Assembly (NCBI GenBank): GCA_023375785.1
Contig: SZWC01008677.1
Coordinates: forward strand, 42,005 to 106,004
Length of the DNA: 64,000 nucleotides
Source: Penium margaritaceum
Taxonomy: Eukaryota > Streptophyta > Zygnematophyceae > Desmidiales > Peniaceae
Reading direction: 5' to 3'
A model generated the notes under the pieces. The model did no database searches, had not been told where the DNA came from, and saw only the letters and a program-made list of their open reading frames with translations. Below, piece by piece: positions 21,854-33,190 of the stretch; position 1 is the stretch's first letter; each line of letters starts with the position of its first letter. The translations under genes and the position numbers were made by a program.

Positions 21854-22507
21854 TGTTGAATGTTTTTGCCCATTGTTCAGTGTTGTAGGACGGATCAGGA
21901 ATGCTTTGCCCCTTGTGGAGGTATGACCCCTAGATCCGTTGTAGTGTGACTCAACTATGCTCTGTGTTTTATGAGATATGACCTGTGAGTACACCATGTG
22001 GGTGAGTGGTTACCTTGGCCATTTTGTTGATTTGGCCAAGTGAGAGGTCATGATTTCGATCCTGGCCCCATGCATATCTTGTTTGCTGCGGAAGCTTCCA
22101 AGAAAGAAAGTCCGTAGCTTCTTGCACGCTACATGGTTGGTCTGTCACCTTGACATTAGGATGCTTATGTATCAAGCCCACAGTGCAAGTCTATTGGTGA
22201 CGTGGCTGGTTCAGGCCACTTCCCAGGAATGTGCTTTCGAGTTCTAGGACTGGACAGACAGCTATAAAAGGACTTGTCTTGCATGCTGATCAATCAACCC
22301 TTGCTTGATGCTCTCTTGCGTATTGACGACTTGAGCTCTTCTTGAGATGTAATGCTAAGGCGTTAGTACTCTTGAAGGTGAAGTGTATGCCTGATTAAGT
22401 TTGGGGTGCATGACACATGTCAACAAAGGAAGAAGGCCTTAAAACCTTTGTGAGATTTTTCGGTTTTGCGGCTTCTCTGCCAGAGGTGGTTAGCTCAGTA
22501 GCTAACA
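21854..22507 (+). repeat. 5' LTR of Copia F
   Basis: Begins TGTTGAATG and ends GCTAACA. It has a TATA box (TATAAAA, 22263-22269) as candidate promoter of the element. A tRNA-like module lies at 21999-22063 (TGGGTGAGTGG resembling the A box of tRNA-Leu/Ser, a TTGGCC/GGCCAA hairpin, and a T-arm-like segment). The end carries the small hairpin GTTAGCT-CAGT-AGCTAAC. Confidence 0.93.
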
Positions 22508-22509
22508 AA

Positions 22510-22524
22510 GGGTTATGGGCCCAC
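22510..22524 (+). promoter_or_regulatory. Half-tRNA primer-binding site of Copia F
   Basis: GGGTTATGGGCCCAC, two bases after the LTR, is the exact complement of the anticodon stem-loop of plant initiator tRNA-Met (GTGGGCCCATAACCC) and does not match any tRNA 3' end. Priming from a cleaved tRNA-iMet half is established for Drosophila copia and yeast Ty5; its use here is inferred from the match and its position. Confidence 0.88.
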
Positions 22525-22825
22525 TCCTCTGGTTAGGGAAGTTTCACGCACGCAACCGCTAAGGTCACAAGCAGTGAGAGCGCCTTCGCTCTCACCCAAC
22601 TTCTCTGTTTGTAGGGCAACATCAGCAGGAGGGGAATGCAACACATCTGCACCTTTCTACCTTGGGAGCTGACATCAGCCTACATCAGCCTACATCTGCT
22701 TGCAACGGCAAACGTGAACAGGGGAAGCAGTCTCCTCTTCTCACCAATAGCCTACAGCGGCCTCAAACACAGGTTCATCGGCATCAACAACAGGTGCAGC
22801 AGCTGTAGCAGTTGTAGTTGTAGGG

Positions 22826-23620
22826 ATGGCAGGGACAAGGGAACCAGGGAATCATTCGCCCATCCTCAAGTTTGATGGAGAGGGGTTTGCACTCTGGAAG
22901 TGGCAGTTTGAGATCATCAAGGATGACAGAGATCTGCTAGGATATTTAGACGGAACTATCCCAGCACCAAAGGAGGAGGGTACTGACCTTGTGGCATGGG
23001 TCAAGCTCAACAAGAAGGCTCTCGCCATTCTTGTGTCCTCCATACAACCCTCAGTCCTTTCACACATCAGTGGTTGTACAGTGGCAGCCGCGGCATATGC
23101 CAAACTCGGCAAAGTGTTTCAGTCCTCCTCACTTGCCAACCGTCTCTTCATTCTACAAAACCTCACCAGCATGAGGCTTAGTGAAGGGGAGGATGTCTCC
23201 GCCATTATGCAGAAGTTTGACACGCGCTGCAACAAGCCACCGGCATGGGGTGGGACCTGAAATTCGACATGCAGGCCATGATTTTTCTGATGATGCAGTC
23301 GGAAAGTAGGGGTCCCATGATAACGGTGATTGGAGGGTGGACTGAAGATCTAGTTTCCTACACCACCGTCTCTGAGTATGTGAGGAATGAAGTCATGCGA
23401 CGTAGCAGTAGCAAAGCAAACATGGTTGTCTTTGTCTCACGGAGCAGCGGAACCTTCCGCAATACCTCCTCCACTGGGTACAAGGGGAACAATAGCACTA
23501 GCAACAGTGGAAGGGGTGCAAAGCGCCAAGGAAACTGCCACAACTGTGGCAAGGCTGGACACTAGGCTCGAGAGTGCCGTGCACCCAAGAGAGAGGGAGG
23601 AGACGTGGATGAATGGCGAG
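22826..23620 (+). mobile_element. gag region of Copia F
   Basis: Starts near MAGTREPG and shows the Copia gag (UBN2-like) core LWKWQFEIIKDDRDLLGYLD, then ANRLFILQNL near 23130, and a zinc knuckle near 23535-23580 (CHNCGKAGH...C). Closely parallels the gag of Copia G in layout and motifs. Broken. Confidence 0.88.
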
Positions 23621-23699
23621 GGGGAAATGGTGGGAAGGATCCCACAAGCTTGATGGCTGTGTGTGCCTCCAACAAAGGGATGGCGATACTCAGGCAAGG

Positions 23700-25300
23700 A
23701 GCCTATGGCCTTGACTCGGGGACAAACGAGCACACCACTTAGGAGAAGAGAGACTTCATCTCTCTTGCTCCATGTAACAAGAACTTCAGAGTCGCCAACG
23801 GCAAGGTTGAGGCAGCTGAGGGGATTGGTGACAAGCTGGTCACAGTGGGTGTCAACGGTGGAGATTCCGACCTCAAGCTAGAGGGGGTGGTCTACTTGCC
23901 CTCCTTCACAGCCAACCTGCTCTCCGTCTCTAAGATAACTTTCCATGGCATGACAATGGTCTTTACAGAGAAGGAAGCGGTGATAGTTCCTACCAAGGAC
24001 ATCAACATCTCCTACTCTGCCAAGAAGGTTGTCGCACAGATTCCACGTGTTGATGGACTCTACGTCTTGCAGACCAAGACGACAACTTCAACGGCTGAAT
24101 CTTTGGTCGAGAGTGATGATGAGGAGAGCAGCGATGGAGACTCAGATGAGGAAGGACATGTTGGAGCAGCGGAAGCAGTGGTAGCAGATGATTCGGTAGT
24201 GAAAATTCAAGTAAATGCAGCCACCGGGGCTGCTCATTCTAGCCTGTGTGCATCCTCCAAGAACCTGTGGCACAGGTGCTTTGGGTACGTGGCTCATCGC
24301 ACATTGGAGCTCATGGGAAAGCAGGAGCTAGTACGTGGGATGGAGCTAGGTGATGAGGTGCAGGGAGCAGCGATCATGTGTGAGCCATGCCTTCAAGGCA
24401 AGGCGAAAAGGAAACCCTTCAAGCGTAATGGCACGCGTGCTCTCGCACCTCTTGATCTCGTCCACTCTGACGTATGTGGTCTCTTTTGCATACCGTCAAA
24501 AGGAGGCAGCAGATGTTTCCTCACATGCATCGACGAAAACAGCCGCAAAGTCTGGATATACTTTCTCAAAAAGGAAAGTGAGGTGAAGGAGAATCTGCAT
24601 GCCTTTGTTGCTATGGTTGAGCGACAGAGTGGAAAGAAGGTGAAGGCATTCAGGACGGATAACGGGGGAGAGTACAAAGCTTGCAGGGAGTGGCTTAAGA
24701 CACAGGGCATTGAACACCAGAAAACTACGCCCTACTCACCTCAAAGCAACGGCGTAGTAGAGAGGATGAACCAGACACTCCTAGGAATGACAAGGTGCAT
24801 GCTCTTTGACGCCAAGCTTCCTCCTAGGTTCTGGGCTGAAGCAACACGTATGGCTACCTACCTTGTGAACCTCACACCTGCAGTAGCTCTGCGAAGGAGA
24901 GGTAAGAAGAAGCAGACACAGCAGTTCAAGACGCATCAAGAAGCATGGTCAGGCAGGAAGCCGGACGCCTCCCATCTCAAGGTGTTCGGTTGCACCGGGT
25001 TTGCCAAGGTCCAGGCTGGTGAGGGCCCTGGAAAGCTCGATGCAAGAGCACGAAAGTGTATTTTCATCGGTTACGACACCGCCCACAAAGCCTATCGACT
25101 GTGGGACCAAGGAGCCAAGAAGGTCATCCGCAGCAAAGACGTGGATTTCCACGAAATGTCTCTGAGTAAGGGAGAGCATCTCGAACTCGAGAACGCTCCA
25201 GAACAGGGAGAGTGGCTCACTCTCCTAGAAGAGGGAGACGAAGCACCAGCACAATGGCATGGGATAGGTGCTGCAACAGGGAGAGGAGCTCGTGAAGATG
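23700..25300 (+). mobile_element. Protease and integrase region of Copia F
   Basis: The protease active site reads D-S-G-T near 23715, followed by VYLPSFTANLLSVSKI near 23890. The integrase zinc-binding part lies near 24265-24400 (LWHRCFGYVAH, then CEPCLQGK). The core carries DLVHSDVCG near 24455, RTDNGGEYKA near 24655 and SNGVVERMNQTL near 24745. The C-terminal part has HLKVFGCTGFAK near 24975, then an acidic linker. Confidence 0.9.
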
Positions 25301-25489
25301 ACTCGGAGGAATCAGACTCTGATTCCGACGTATCCGATCCTCCGGAACATGAGGATGATGCCTCTCCCATCATCAACGACGAACCAGACCTCCAGCCTCT
25401 ACATCAACAGCACCAGCCAGCAGGTTCAAGGAGCAGTTCACGCCTCAAAGTACCNTCAACTATTCATTCTTGGTTCAAGAGGAGCCAAC

Positions 25490-26995
25490 GTCTGTCGCAG
25501 AGGCACTCACTCGGCCTGACAAAGCAGAGTGGGACGAAGCAATTCGCAGTGAACTCAGCTCCATTGAAGAGAATGGGACCTGGGTGCTGGTGGACAGACC
25601 TGCCGGGGCTCACGTTGTGGGGTCCAAGTGGGTGCTGAAAGTAAAAAGGAAACAGGATGGCAAGATAGACAAGTACAAGGCACGGGTGGTAGCAAAGGGG
25701 TTCTCCCAACGGCCTGGCGCAGAGTACGATGAGACCTTTGCCCCAGTTGTGACGTTTGCCTCCATCCGGTCAATGCTCGCCATTGCTGCTGCCGAGAACA
25801 TGGAGGTCCACCAGATGGATGTCAAGACAGCCTTCCTTTACGGCAAACTTGACAAGGAGGTATTGATGGAGGTTCCGAAGGGGGTTGATGCTCCTCAGGG
25901 CAAGGTGTGCAGATTGGTGAAGGCACTCTATGGGCTAAAACAAGCGCCAAGACTTTGGTACCAGGAGATGGACACGTTCATGGCCAAGGAGTCCTTCATG
26001 CACTACGACAATGACCCCATCATGTACGTGTATGAGAGTGACAAAGGGACTATGTTGGTCGCCTTGTACGTTGATGACCTGATTCTATGCTCCTCTTCGA
26101 CGCAGCTGCTAGACGATCTCAAGGGGCAGCTGCGTAGCAGATTCGAGATGAAGGACATGGGTCCTCCTGACTTCTATCTTGGAATTGCCATCAGGCGTGA
26201 GAGAGCAGCAGGTACCATCAGCCTGAACCAGACAAAATACATCGACTCCATCCTCAAACGATACGACATGGAAGATTGCAAACCTGCCAGCACACCCATG
26301 AGCTCGGAGTGCAAACTCTCCACCTCCATGTCCCCATCCAACGAAGCGGAGAAAACTGGCATGTTGGGCATCCCATATCAGTCTGCAGTGGGCAGTCTGA
26401 TGTATGCCATGGTCGCCACCCGACCAGATATAGCCCATGCTATTGGACAGGTGAGCCGGTTTGTGGCCAATCCCGGTCCACTTCACTGGCAGGCCGTGAA
26501 GCGCATCATGCGCAAACTTCAGGGGACCCGGCACGTGGGGCTCCAGTTTGGAGGCATCGCTGGATCCGCATCACTCCATCTCATGTCCTACACTGATGTT
26601 GATTGGGGAGGGAATATCGATGACAGAAAATCTACCTCTGGCTTTGTGTGTATGCTGAATGGAGGTGCAGTCAGTTGGGCAAGTCGCAAGCAGGAATGTG
26701 TCTCTCTGTCAACAGCTGAAGCTGAGTACATCGCCTTGGCTGAGGTGTGTAAAGAGATGCAATGGCTACGAAGCTTGCTATCTGAGATGAAGGCACCACA
26801 GGCAACGGCGATGGTCATCAAGATTGACAACATGAGCGCCATTGACATGTTAAAGAACCCCGTCCTGTCCAGGCGCACAAAGCACATCGAGATCCGCTAA
26901 ACTACGCTCGAGACTTGGTCTACAAACAGACAGTGGAGCTCGAGTATGTCGGTACCAAGCTCAACCGGGCTGACATGCTTACAAAACCACTGGAC
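25490..26995 (+). mobile_element. Reverse transcriptase and RNase H region of Copia F
   Basis: RT motifs: GSKWVLKVKRKQDGKIDKYK near 25620, MDVKTAFLYGKLDKEV near 25815, LYGLKQAPRLWYQEM near 25928 and LYVDDLILC near 26065. RNase H motifs: YTDVDWGGNIDDRKSTSG near 26590, SRKQECVSLSTAEAEY near 26683 and RTKHIEIR near 26873. The layout is standard Copia. Confidence 0.92.
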
Positions 26996-27093
26996 AAGGA
27001 TCTCCACCAGGCGGGCAGGCAAGGTATCGGCATGGTCAACACAAGTGATGATGAATGATGATGGCCACTGACGCAAGGTGCAAGGGAGAGATT

Positions 27094-27802
27094 TGTTGAA
27101 CGTTTTTGCCCCTTGTTCAGTGTTGTAGGACGAATCAGGAATGCTCTGCCCCTTGTGGAGGTATGACCCCTAGATCCGTTGTAGTGTGACTCAACTATGC
27201 TCTGTCTCTTGTGAGATATGACCCCTAGATCCGTTGTAGTGTGACTCAACTATGCTCTGTCTCTTGTGAGATATGACCTGTGAGTACATCATGTGGGTGA
27301 GTGGTTACCTTGGCCATTTTGTTGATTTGGCCAAGTGAGAGGTCATGAGTTCGATCTTGGCCCCATGCATATCTTGTTTTCTACGGAAGCTTCCAAGAAA
27401 GAAAGTCCGTAGATTCTTGGACGCTACATGGTTGGTCTGTCACCTTGACACTAGGATGCTTATGTGTCAAGCCCACAGTGCAAGTCTATTGGTGACGTGG
27501 CTGGTTCAGGCCACTTCCCATGAATGTGCTTTTGAGTTCTAGGACTGGACAGACAGCTATAAAAGGACTTGTCTTGCATCCTGATCAATTAACCCTTGGT
27601 TGATTCTCTCTTGCGTATTGAAGACTTGAGCTCTTCTTGAGATGTAATGCTAAGGCGTTAGTACTCTTGAAGGTGAAGTGTATGCCTGATTAAGTTTGGG
27701 GTGCATGACACATGTCAACAAAGGAAGAAGGCCTTAAAACCTTTGTGAGCTTTTTCGGTTTTGCGGCTACTCTGCCAGAGGTGGTTAGCTCAGTTGCTAA
27801 CA
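27094..27802 (+). repeat. 3' LTR of Copia F with a 55-bp internal tandem duplication
   Basis: Follows a purine-rich CAAGGGAGAGAT. It is 55 bp longer than the 5' LTR because the segment around 27155-27268 is present twice in tandem. TATA box at 27558-27564; tRNA-like module at 27294-27358. Ends GCTAACA, then the target duplication CAACT. Confidence 0.92.
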
Positions 27803-27813
27803 CAACTCCTTCC

Positions 27814-28596
27814 TGTTGTTATTTGAATACCCCTTGGCCACTAGTCTCTAGAATTGGCAAGTAGTGGACGGACCAGGCATGCACTGCTCATGTGGAGCAA
27901 GTCCCCTGGGTCTGGTTGGACCAGGCATGCACTGTCCTTGTTCAAGGATAAGTCCCCTGGGTTTTCTGATGATGGATATTCAGATTGTCAATTTGACCGT
28001 ATCGATGGAAAGAGCAGGTGTCAAACCGTCAGCTGTCCAAGTTTCGGGCTGATCCAACGGTCGGATTGGAAGATACAAGATGTGCCTTGGATCAGGGGAT
28101 GGCTTCACTGATTGAGGGGATGACCTCCTTTATTTTAGGAGTGACATCGGCCGAGGCGCGCGCGCTTCGGNNNNNNNNNNNNNNNNNNNNNNNNNNNNNN
28201 NNNNNNNNNNNNNNNNNNNNNNNNNNNNNNNNNNNNNNNNNNNNNNNNNNNNNNNNNNNNNNNNNNNNNNNNNNNNNNNNNNNTGTCTCTTGTTTGAGCT
28301 GTGCGCTTGAGACTGAGCTTGATATGAACTGCTAAGGTGGTTGTAATCTTGCTCGTGTGAGAGTGCTGACTTAATTTGTTAGGCTCTCACACCAAGGAAG
28401 AAGAAGGCTTAGAGGGCGGGAGCCCCTAAGATCTTGAGCGAAAGCACCTGGGTAACTAGGTCTCACCAGAGGCATAGTTAATTCCTTGGGGTGATCGTGA
28501 TCCTTGGGTGAAATTCCCTTGGACGGTCGGCAGTTGCCATTGTGTCGGCGCTGTTTTCTATACCGGAGCCTCAGGCCACGTGACTCGGGAATGACA
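27814..28596 (+). repeat. 5' LTR of Copia G (contains a 113-N gap)
   Basis: Starts TGTTGTTATTTG and ends GGGAATGACA. The N block at 28171-28283 corresponds to the CG-rich and TATA-proximal part seen intact in the 3' LTR near 33890-34004 (GCCGAGGCGCGCGCG repeats, then CTATTTATG). Confidence 0.92.
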
Positions 28597-28599
28597 AAG

Positions 28600-28614
28600 G
28601 GGTTATGGGCCCAC
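28600..28614 (+). promoter_or_regulatory. Half-tRNA primer-binding site of Copia G
   Basis: Same 15-mer GGGTTATGGGCCCAC as in Copia F, a few bases after the LTR end, complementary to the tRNA-iMet anticodon arm. The flanking bases differ from F, so the match is kept while its surroundings have drifted. Confidence 0.88.
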
Positions 28615-28837
28615 GCCTTGTGTGAGACTTAGTTGCGAAAAGCATACAGGTTGCTCAGTAGCTCAGCAAAAGTGAGGAGCGTAGACGCTCTATTACACCT
28701 ACAGGTGCTCCTCATCGGCCCTCCGTCCAAGACCTCTCATCAGCCTGACATTGGCTCCATCAGCCTGACATCGGCATCAACGGCAGGTGTAGCAGAGCGG
28801 CCTCAACCGAAGCAGATCCAACTCAACCGCAGGTACC

Positions 28838-29760
28838 ATGGCTCCACCTACCGCCGAGGAGAAAGGCAAGAGTGTCGTCGAGGAAGGCTCGTCGACCAGC
28901 ACACCTTTGGCCACAACTGGAGCTGTGACGTCCACAGTAGAGGCAGAGAGTGGAATTCATGCGCCCATCCCTAAATTCGATGGGACAGGGTTCTCGCTCT
29001 GGAAGTGGCAGTTTGATATCATAGACGACGACCGTGATCTCCTCCCCTAATTCACAGGGGAGGCTGTCCAACCACTTTCATCCCAACCAGAGGAGCTGGC
29101 AGTGTGGAAGCGGGCCAACAAGAAATGCATGGCCATTCTGGTCTCAGCACTGCAGCAGCATCTGCTCTCTCATATCTCCGGCCTCACAAAAGCAGCTGAG
29201 GCATGCAAGAAACTCTGTAAGATATACCAAAGTGACTCCCTCGCCAACCGTTTGTTCATCCTCCAAAATTTGCTTAGGATGCAGCTGACTGCGGGTGAGG
29301 ACGTCCAAAAATTCTTGCAGCAGTTTGAGACTCTCCTTCACCAAGCCAGCAACATGGGATGGAGCCTTGAAGCCAACATGCAAGGGATGATTCTCCTCAT
29401 GGCTCTTCCACCAAGCTGGGGCCCCATGATCACTGTGATTGGTGGCTGGCCAGAGGACCACGTGAAGTACTCCAATATCTCGGAGTACATCCGCAATGAG
29501 GCTATGCGGCGTAGCCATAGCGAGGCCAACATCGCAGCCTATGCTAAGGGTGCAGCAGGCAGCAGCAGCACTAGCAACTCAACGTAGCAGCAGGGGGCAG
29601 GCGGCAAGGGGAAGGGCAAGCGACGGCCTGGAAACTGCCATAACTCTGACAAGGCAGGGCACTGGGCACGCGAGTGCCGTTCTCCTAAGAAGAAAGGGGT
29701 CAAGGGAGAGGGAGAGAAGAGTGACAAGGGAGGCAAGGGTGGGAAGCAACCCACCGCACT
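28838..29760 (+). mobile_element. gag region of Copia G
   Basis: Begins MAPPTAEEKGKS, then the gag core SLWKWQFDIIDDDRDLL, ANRLFILQNLLRMQLTAGED near 29250 and IRNEAMRRSHSEANI near 29488. A Gly/Lys-rich segment and a zinc-knuckle-like CH...KAGHWARECR follow near 29635-29685. In this copy the knuckle departs from the canonical CCHC spacing. Confidence 0.88.
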
Positions 29761-29789
29761 GATGGCACATGGCATAAGTGGCGCTGGAA

Positions 29790-31330
29790 ATGCACTCCTT
29801 AAGCCAGGGGCCTTTGCACTTGACTCTGGCACAAATCACCATTCCACCAACGACAAACAGGGGTTCATCTCCATGGCAACCTGCCACCTCAACTTCCGTT
29901 GTGCTAACAGGAGGGTGGAACCAGCTGAAGGGGTGGGTGACAAGCTGGTCACCATCCAGGTGAATGGCCAAGAGGTGGAGCTCAAGCTCACCGAGGCAGT
30001 CTATCTGCCCAACTTCGCTGCCAACCTACTCTCTGTCGGCAAGATTGCTGACCAAGACATGATTGTCGTCTTCGACAAGAACAGGTCCGTCATCCTTCCC
30101 ACGTCGGCAGTGAAAATACAGTACGCTGCAAAGAGTGTGGTGGCCAAGGTTCCACACGTGCACGGCCTCTACATCCTCCAAACCAAGGTGGAGGGTACTG
30201 CCGAAGCTGGGGCAGCCATGACTGCTGGGGGCAGTCAGGTGGTAGAGGCAGAAAGCAGCTGCCCGTCAACAGCAGCAGATTTAATAAAAGCAGTGGAAGC
30301 TGCGGCACCCACCCAACCTGAAGCAGTCGCTGAGGCTGCCACGGCATCGGAAGCAAACTGTGGCCAAGACCTTTGGCACATGCGCTTGGCCCATGCCGCC
30401 CACTCCACGTTGGAGACAATGGGCAAGCACGAGCTAGTGCGGGGCTTGGCCTTGGGGAAGGGAGAGGGTGTGGGGAAGGGGAAGAATGCATGTGAGGCAT
30501 GCCTCATGGGCAAGGCAAAGAGGAAAGGGCGCAAGGGGAACAAGCACGGAAATCTGGCGAGTGAACCTCTCGAGTTGGTCCACACCGACGTGTGCGGGCC
30601 GATGCGGACAGTCTCAGTCAGAGGCTACAGGTATTTCCTCACCTTCACCGATGACAAAACTAGAAAAATCTTGACGTACTTCATGAAGCAGAAGAGTGAG
30701 GTAAAGGAGCATCTGCAGCACTTTGTCGCAATGGTTGAGCGGCAGACCGGCAAGAAGGTCAAGGCCCTTCGTTGTGATGACGGCGGGGAGTACAAGGCAT
30801 GTGAGGGCTGGCTAGCGGAGCAAGGGATACGGCAAGAGAGTACGGTACCTGAGTCGCCCGAGAGCAATGGTGTCGCTGAACGGCTCAACCAAGCCATCCT
30901 CGGGATGGTAAGAAAAATTTTGTACGAAGCAAAGCTGCCAGGAAGGTTCTGGGCCGAGGCTACTAGGACAGCGGCCTACATCATCAACCTCACACCTGCA
31001 TCAGCCCTTTGAGGAAAGGGGAGAAAGAAGCTGCCGCCAATGACCCCACAAGAGGCATGGTCGGGCAAGAAGCCAGATGTCTCGCATCTGCGAGTTTTTG
31101 GCTGCCAGGCCTATGCCAAGAAGCTGACAAGGGAGGGTGCCAGTAAGCTGGATCCGCAGGCCAAGAAATGCCTGCTCTTGGGGTACGACAGTGTCCAACG
31201 CTCTTACAGGCTCTGGGACGTACAAGGCAACAAAGTGATTCGCAGTAAGGACGTGGACTTCAACGAGGCTGTAGTAGGAGCAGAGCAGCAGTTCAAGGAC
31301 GAGCCAGTGTCCAAGCCGGGTGAATGGCTG
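29790..31330 (+). mobile_element. Protease and integrase region of Copia G
   Basis: Protease site ALDSGTNHHS near 29818 (D-S-G-T rather than the D-S-G-A of Copia A). Integrase: LWHMRLAHAAHSTLE near 30373 and CEACLMGKAKRK near 30495 (HHCC zinc-binding part), then LVHTDVCGPM near 30575, RCDDGGEYKACEGW near 30770 and SNGVAERLNQAI near 30862. The C-terminal part has HLRVFGCQAYAKKL near 31085. Confidence 0.92.
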
Positions 31331-31689
31331 GTTCTATTGGAGACAGGTGATGAGGTACCACAGGGGTGGAGCAGCAGCATGGTAACAGAGACAAGAGGAG
31401 CGGTAGCTTCAGGGAGAGCCGCAACAGAGGACTCTGACGTTGATTCAGATTCCTCCTCCTCTAATGATGAGGACTCTTCCACCGAGGGAGAGTCTGTGGT
31501 AAGAGAACCGGAGCAGCAGCAGAGTGAGCCACAGCAACAGCCGTTGCAGCAGCATGCAGTAAGGCGCAGCTCGCGCTTATCTGTCCCTCCACGGCAGTAC
31601 GATTCTACAACCGGCAAATGGACTGGTCTGAGTTATGCCTTTGTGGCTCAGGGAGAGCCGTCCGCAGTGGCAGAAGCGCTTGCTCTACC

Positions 31690-33190
31690 GGATGGGGCCA
31701 AGTGGAAGGCCGCCATCGAAAGCGAGTTGGCCTCGCACAAGGAGAACAGGACATGGAAGCTGGTGGACCGGCCCGCTGGCGCCCACATTGTAGGGTGCAA
31801 GTGGGTCATGGTCAAGAAGCTGAAGCAGGATGGGACCATTGACCGCTTGAAGGCGCGGCTGGTGGCCAAGGGTTTTGCGCAACGGCCGGGGAGCGAGTAC
31901 GACGAGACGTACGTGCCCGTCGTCACCTTTGCGACGATCCAGTCTCTCCTCGCAACAGCAGCGGCCAAGAACTTAGAGGTTCACCAGATGGATGTCAAGA
32001 CTGTCTTTCTCTACGAAAAGCTTGACAAAGAAGTCCTGATGGAGGGGCCTGAGAGGGTGGATGCACCACCCGGAAAAGTTTGCAAGCTCGTCAAGTCATT
32101 GTATGGGCTGAAACAGGCCCCGAGGTGCTGGTACCAGGAGATGGACGCCTTCATGGAGGGGTCCGGGTATGGTCACTATGAGAATGACCTCAGTATGTAC
32201 ATACGAGAGGACGAGGATGGCCTTGTCTTGGTGGCTCTGTACATCGATGACCTCATCATCTGCGCATCATTGACAAAGCTGCTAAAGAACATCAAGATGC
32301 AGCTGAGCAACCGGTTCCAGATGAAAGACCTGGGACCTCTTGAGAAATACCTAGGCATCAGTGTCACGCGGGATCACTCAGCCGGCACCATCAGGCTCAG
32401 CCAGACCAAATACATTGACCACATTCTCAAGCGGTACGACATGGAGGACTGCAAACCCGTCAGCACCCCCATGGTAGTAGATTGCATCCTAACCTCAGCT
32501 GCTGCTCCTACCAACAAAGCAGAGCAGGTCGACATGGCAGGCGTGCCATATCAGTCTGCCGTGGGCAGTCTAATGCACGCGATGGTCGCGACTCGCCCCG
32601 ACATCTGCCACGTTGTAGGGCAGGTGAGCAGGTATATGGCCAACCCTGGGCCACAACACTGGCAAGCAGTGAAGCGGATCTTCCGCTACCTGAAGGGCAT
32701 GCGGCACCTGGGCATCCAGTACGGTGGGGTGCCACAGTCGGAATCCTTGCGGCTCATGGTGTACACCGATGCAGATTGGGCCGGGAATGTCGACGACCGC
32801 AAGTCCACGTCGGGCTACGTGTGCGTGCTGAACGGAGGAGCCGTGTCATGGGCGAGCCGCAAGCAGGACTGTGTCTCCCTCTCCACAGCCGAAGCAGAGT
32901 ACAACGATCTAGCGGAAGCGTGCAAGGAGACAATGTGGCTGCATAGCCTGCTCCAAGAGATACGAGCACCTCAATCGGCCGCAACGGTGGTCAAGGTGGA
33001 AAACAAGTCTGCCATCGACATGTCCAAAAACAGCACCTTGACGCGGAGGACTAAACACATCGAAGTTCGGTACCACTTCAGTCGCGACCTGGTCGCTAAG
33101 GGAGTGGTGGAGCTGGAGCACGTTGCGTCCAAGCTCAACCAGGCAGACATGCTGACAAAACCCCTTGACCGAGAACTCCACCTCGCAGGA
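31690..33190 (+). mobile_element. Reverse transcriptase and RNase H region of Copia G
   Basis: RT motifs: GCKWVMVKKLKQDGTIDRLK near 31793, MDVKTVFLYEKLDKEVLME near 31990, LYGLKQAPRCWYQEM near 32100 and LYIDDLIIC near 32238. RNase H motifs: YTDADWAGNVDDRKSTSGYV near 32762, SRKQDCVSLSTAEAEY near 32857 and RTKHIEVRYHFSRDLV near 33048. Ends shortly before the polypurine tract and 3' LTR. Confidence 0.93.

Larger units (their letters stand above)
21854..27802 (+). mobile_element. Copia retrotransposon F, full structure
   Basis: LTR-internal-LTR element with 5-bp target duplication CAACT (21849-21853 and 27803-27807). 5' LTR 21854-22507, half-tRNA primer site 22510-22524, gag from about 22826, protease near 23710, integrase 24250-25000, RT 25490-26300, RNase H 26590-26990, 3' LTR 27094-27802. 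By hand count the LTRs differ at about 26 sites over ~650 bp (near 96% identity), besides a 55-bp tandem duplication in the 3' copy. It sits inside Copia E gag. Broken, with about six interruptions; one N at 25455 is an assembly gap. Confidence 0.95.

Noticed and set aside
22487-22524. tRNA gene (GTTAGCTCAGTAGC looks like a D arm and A box)
   Set aside because: It straddles the LTR end and primer site of Copia F, no T arm or acceptor stem follows, and its LTR partner continues differently.
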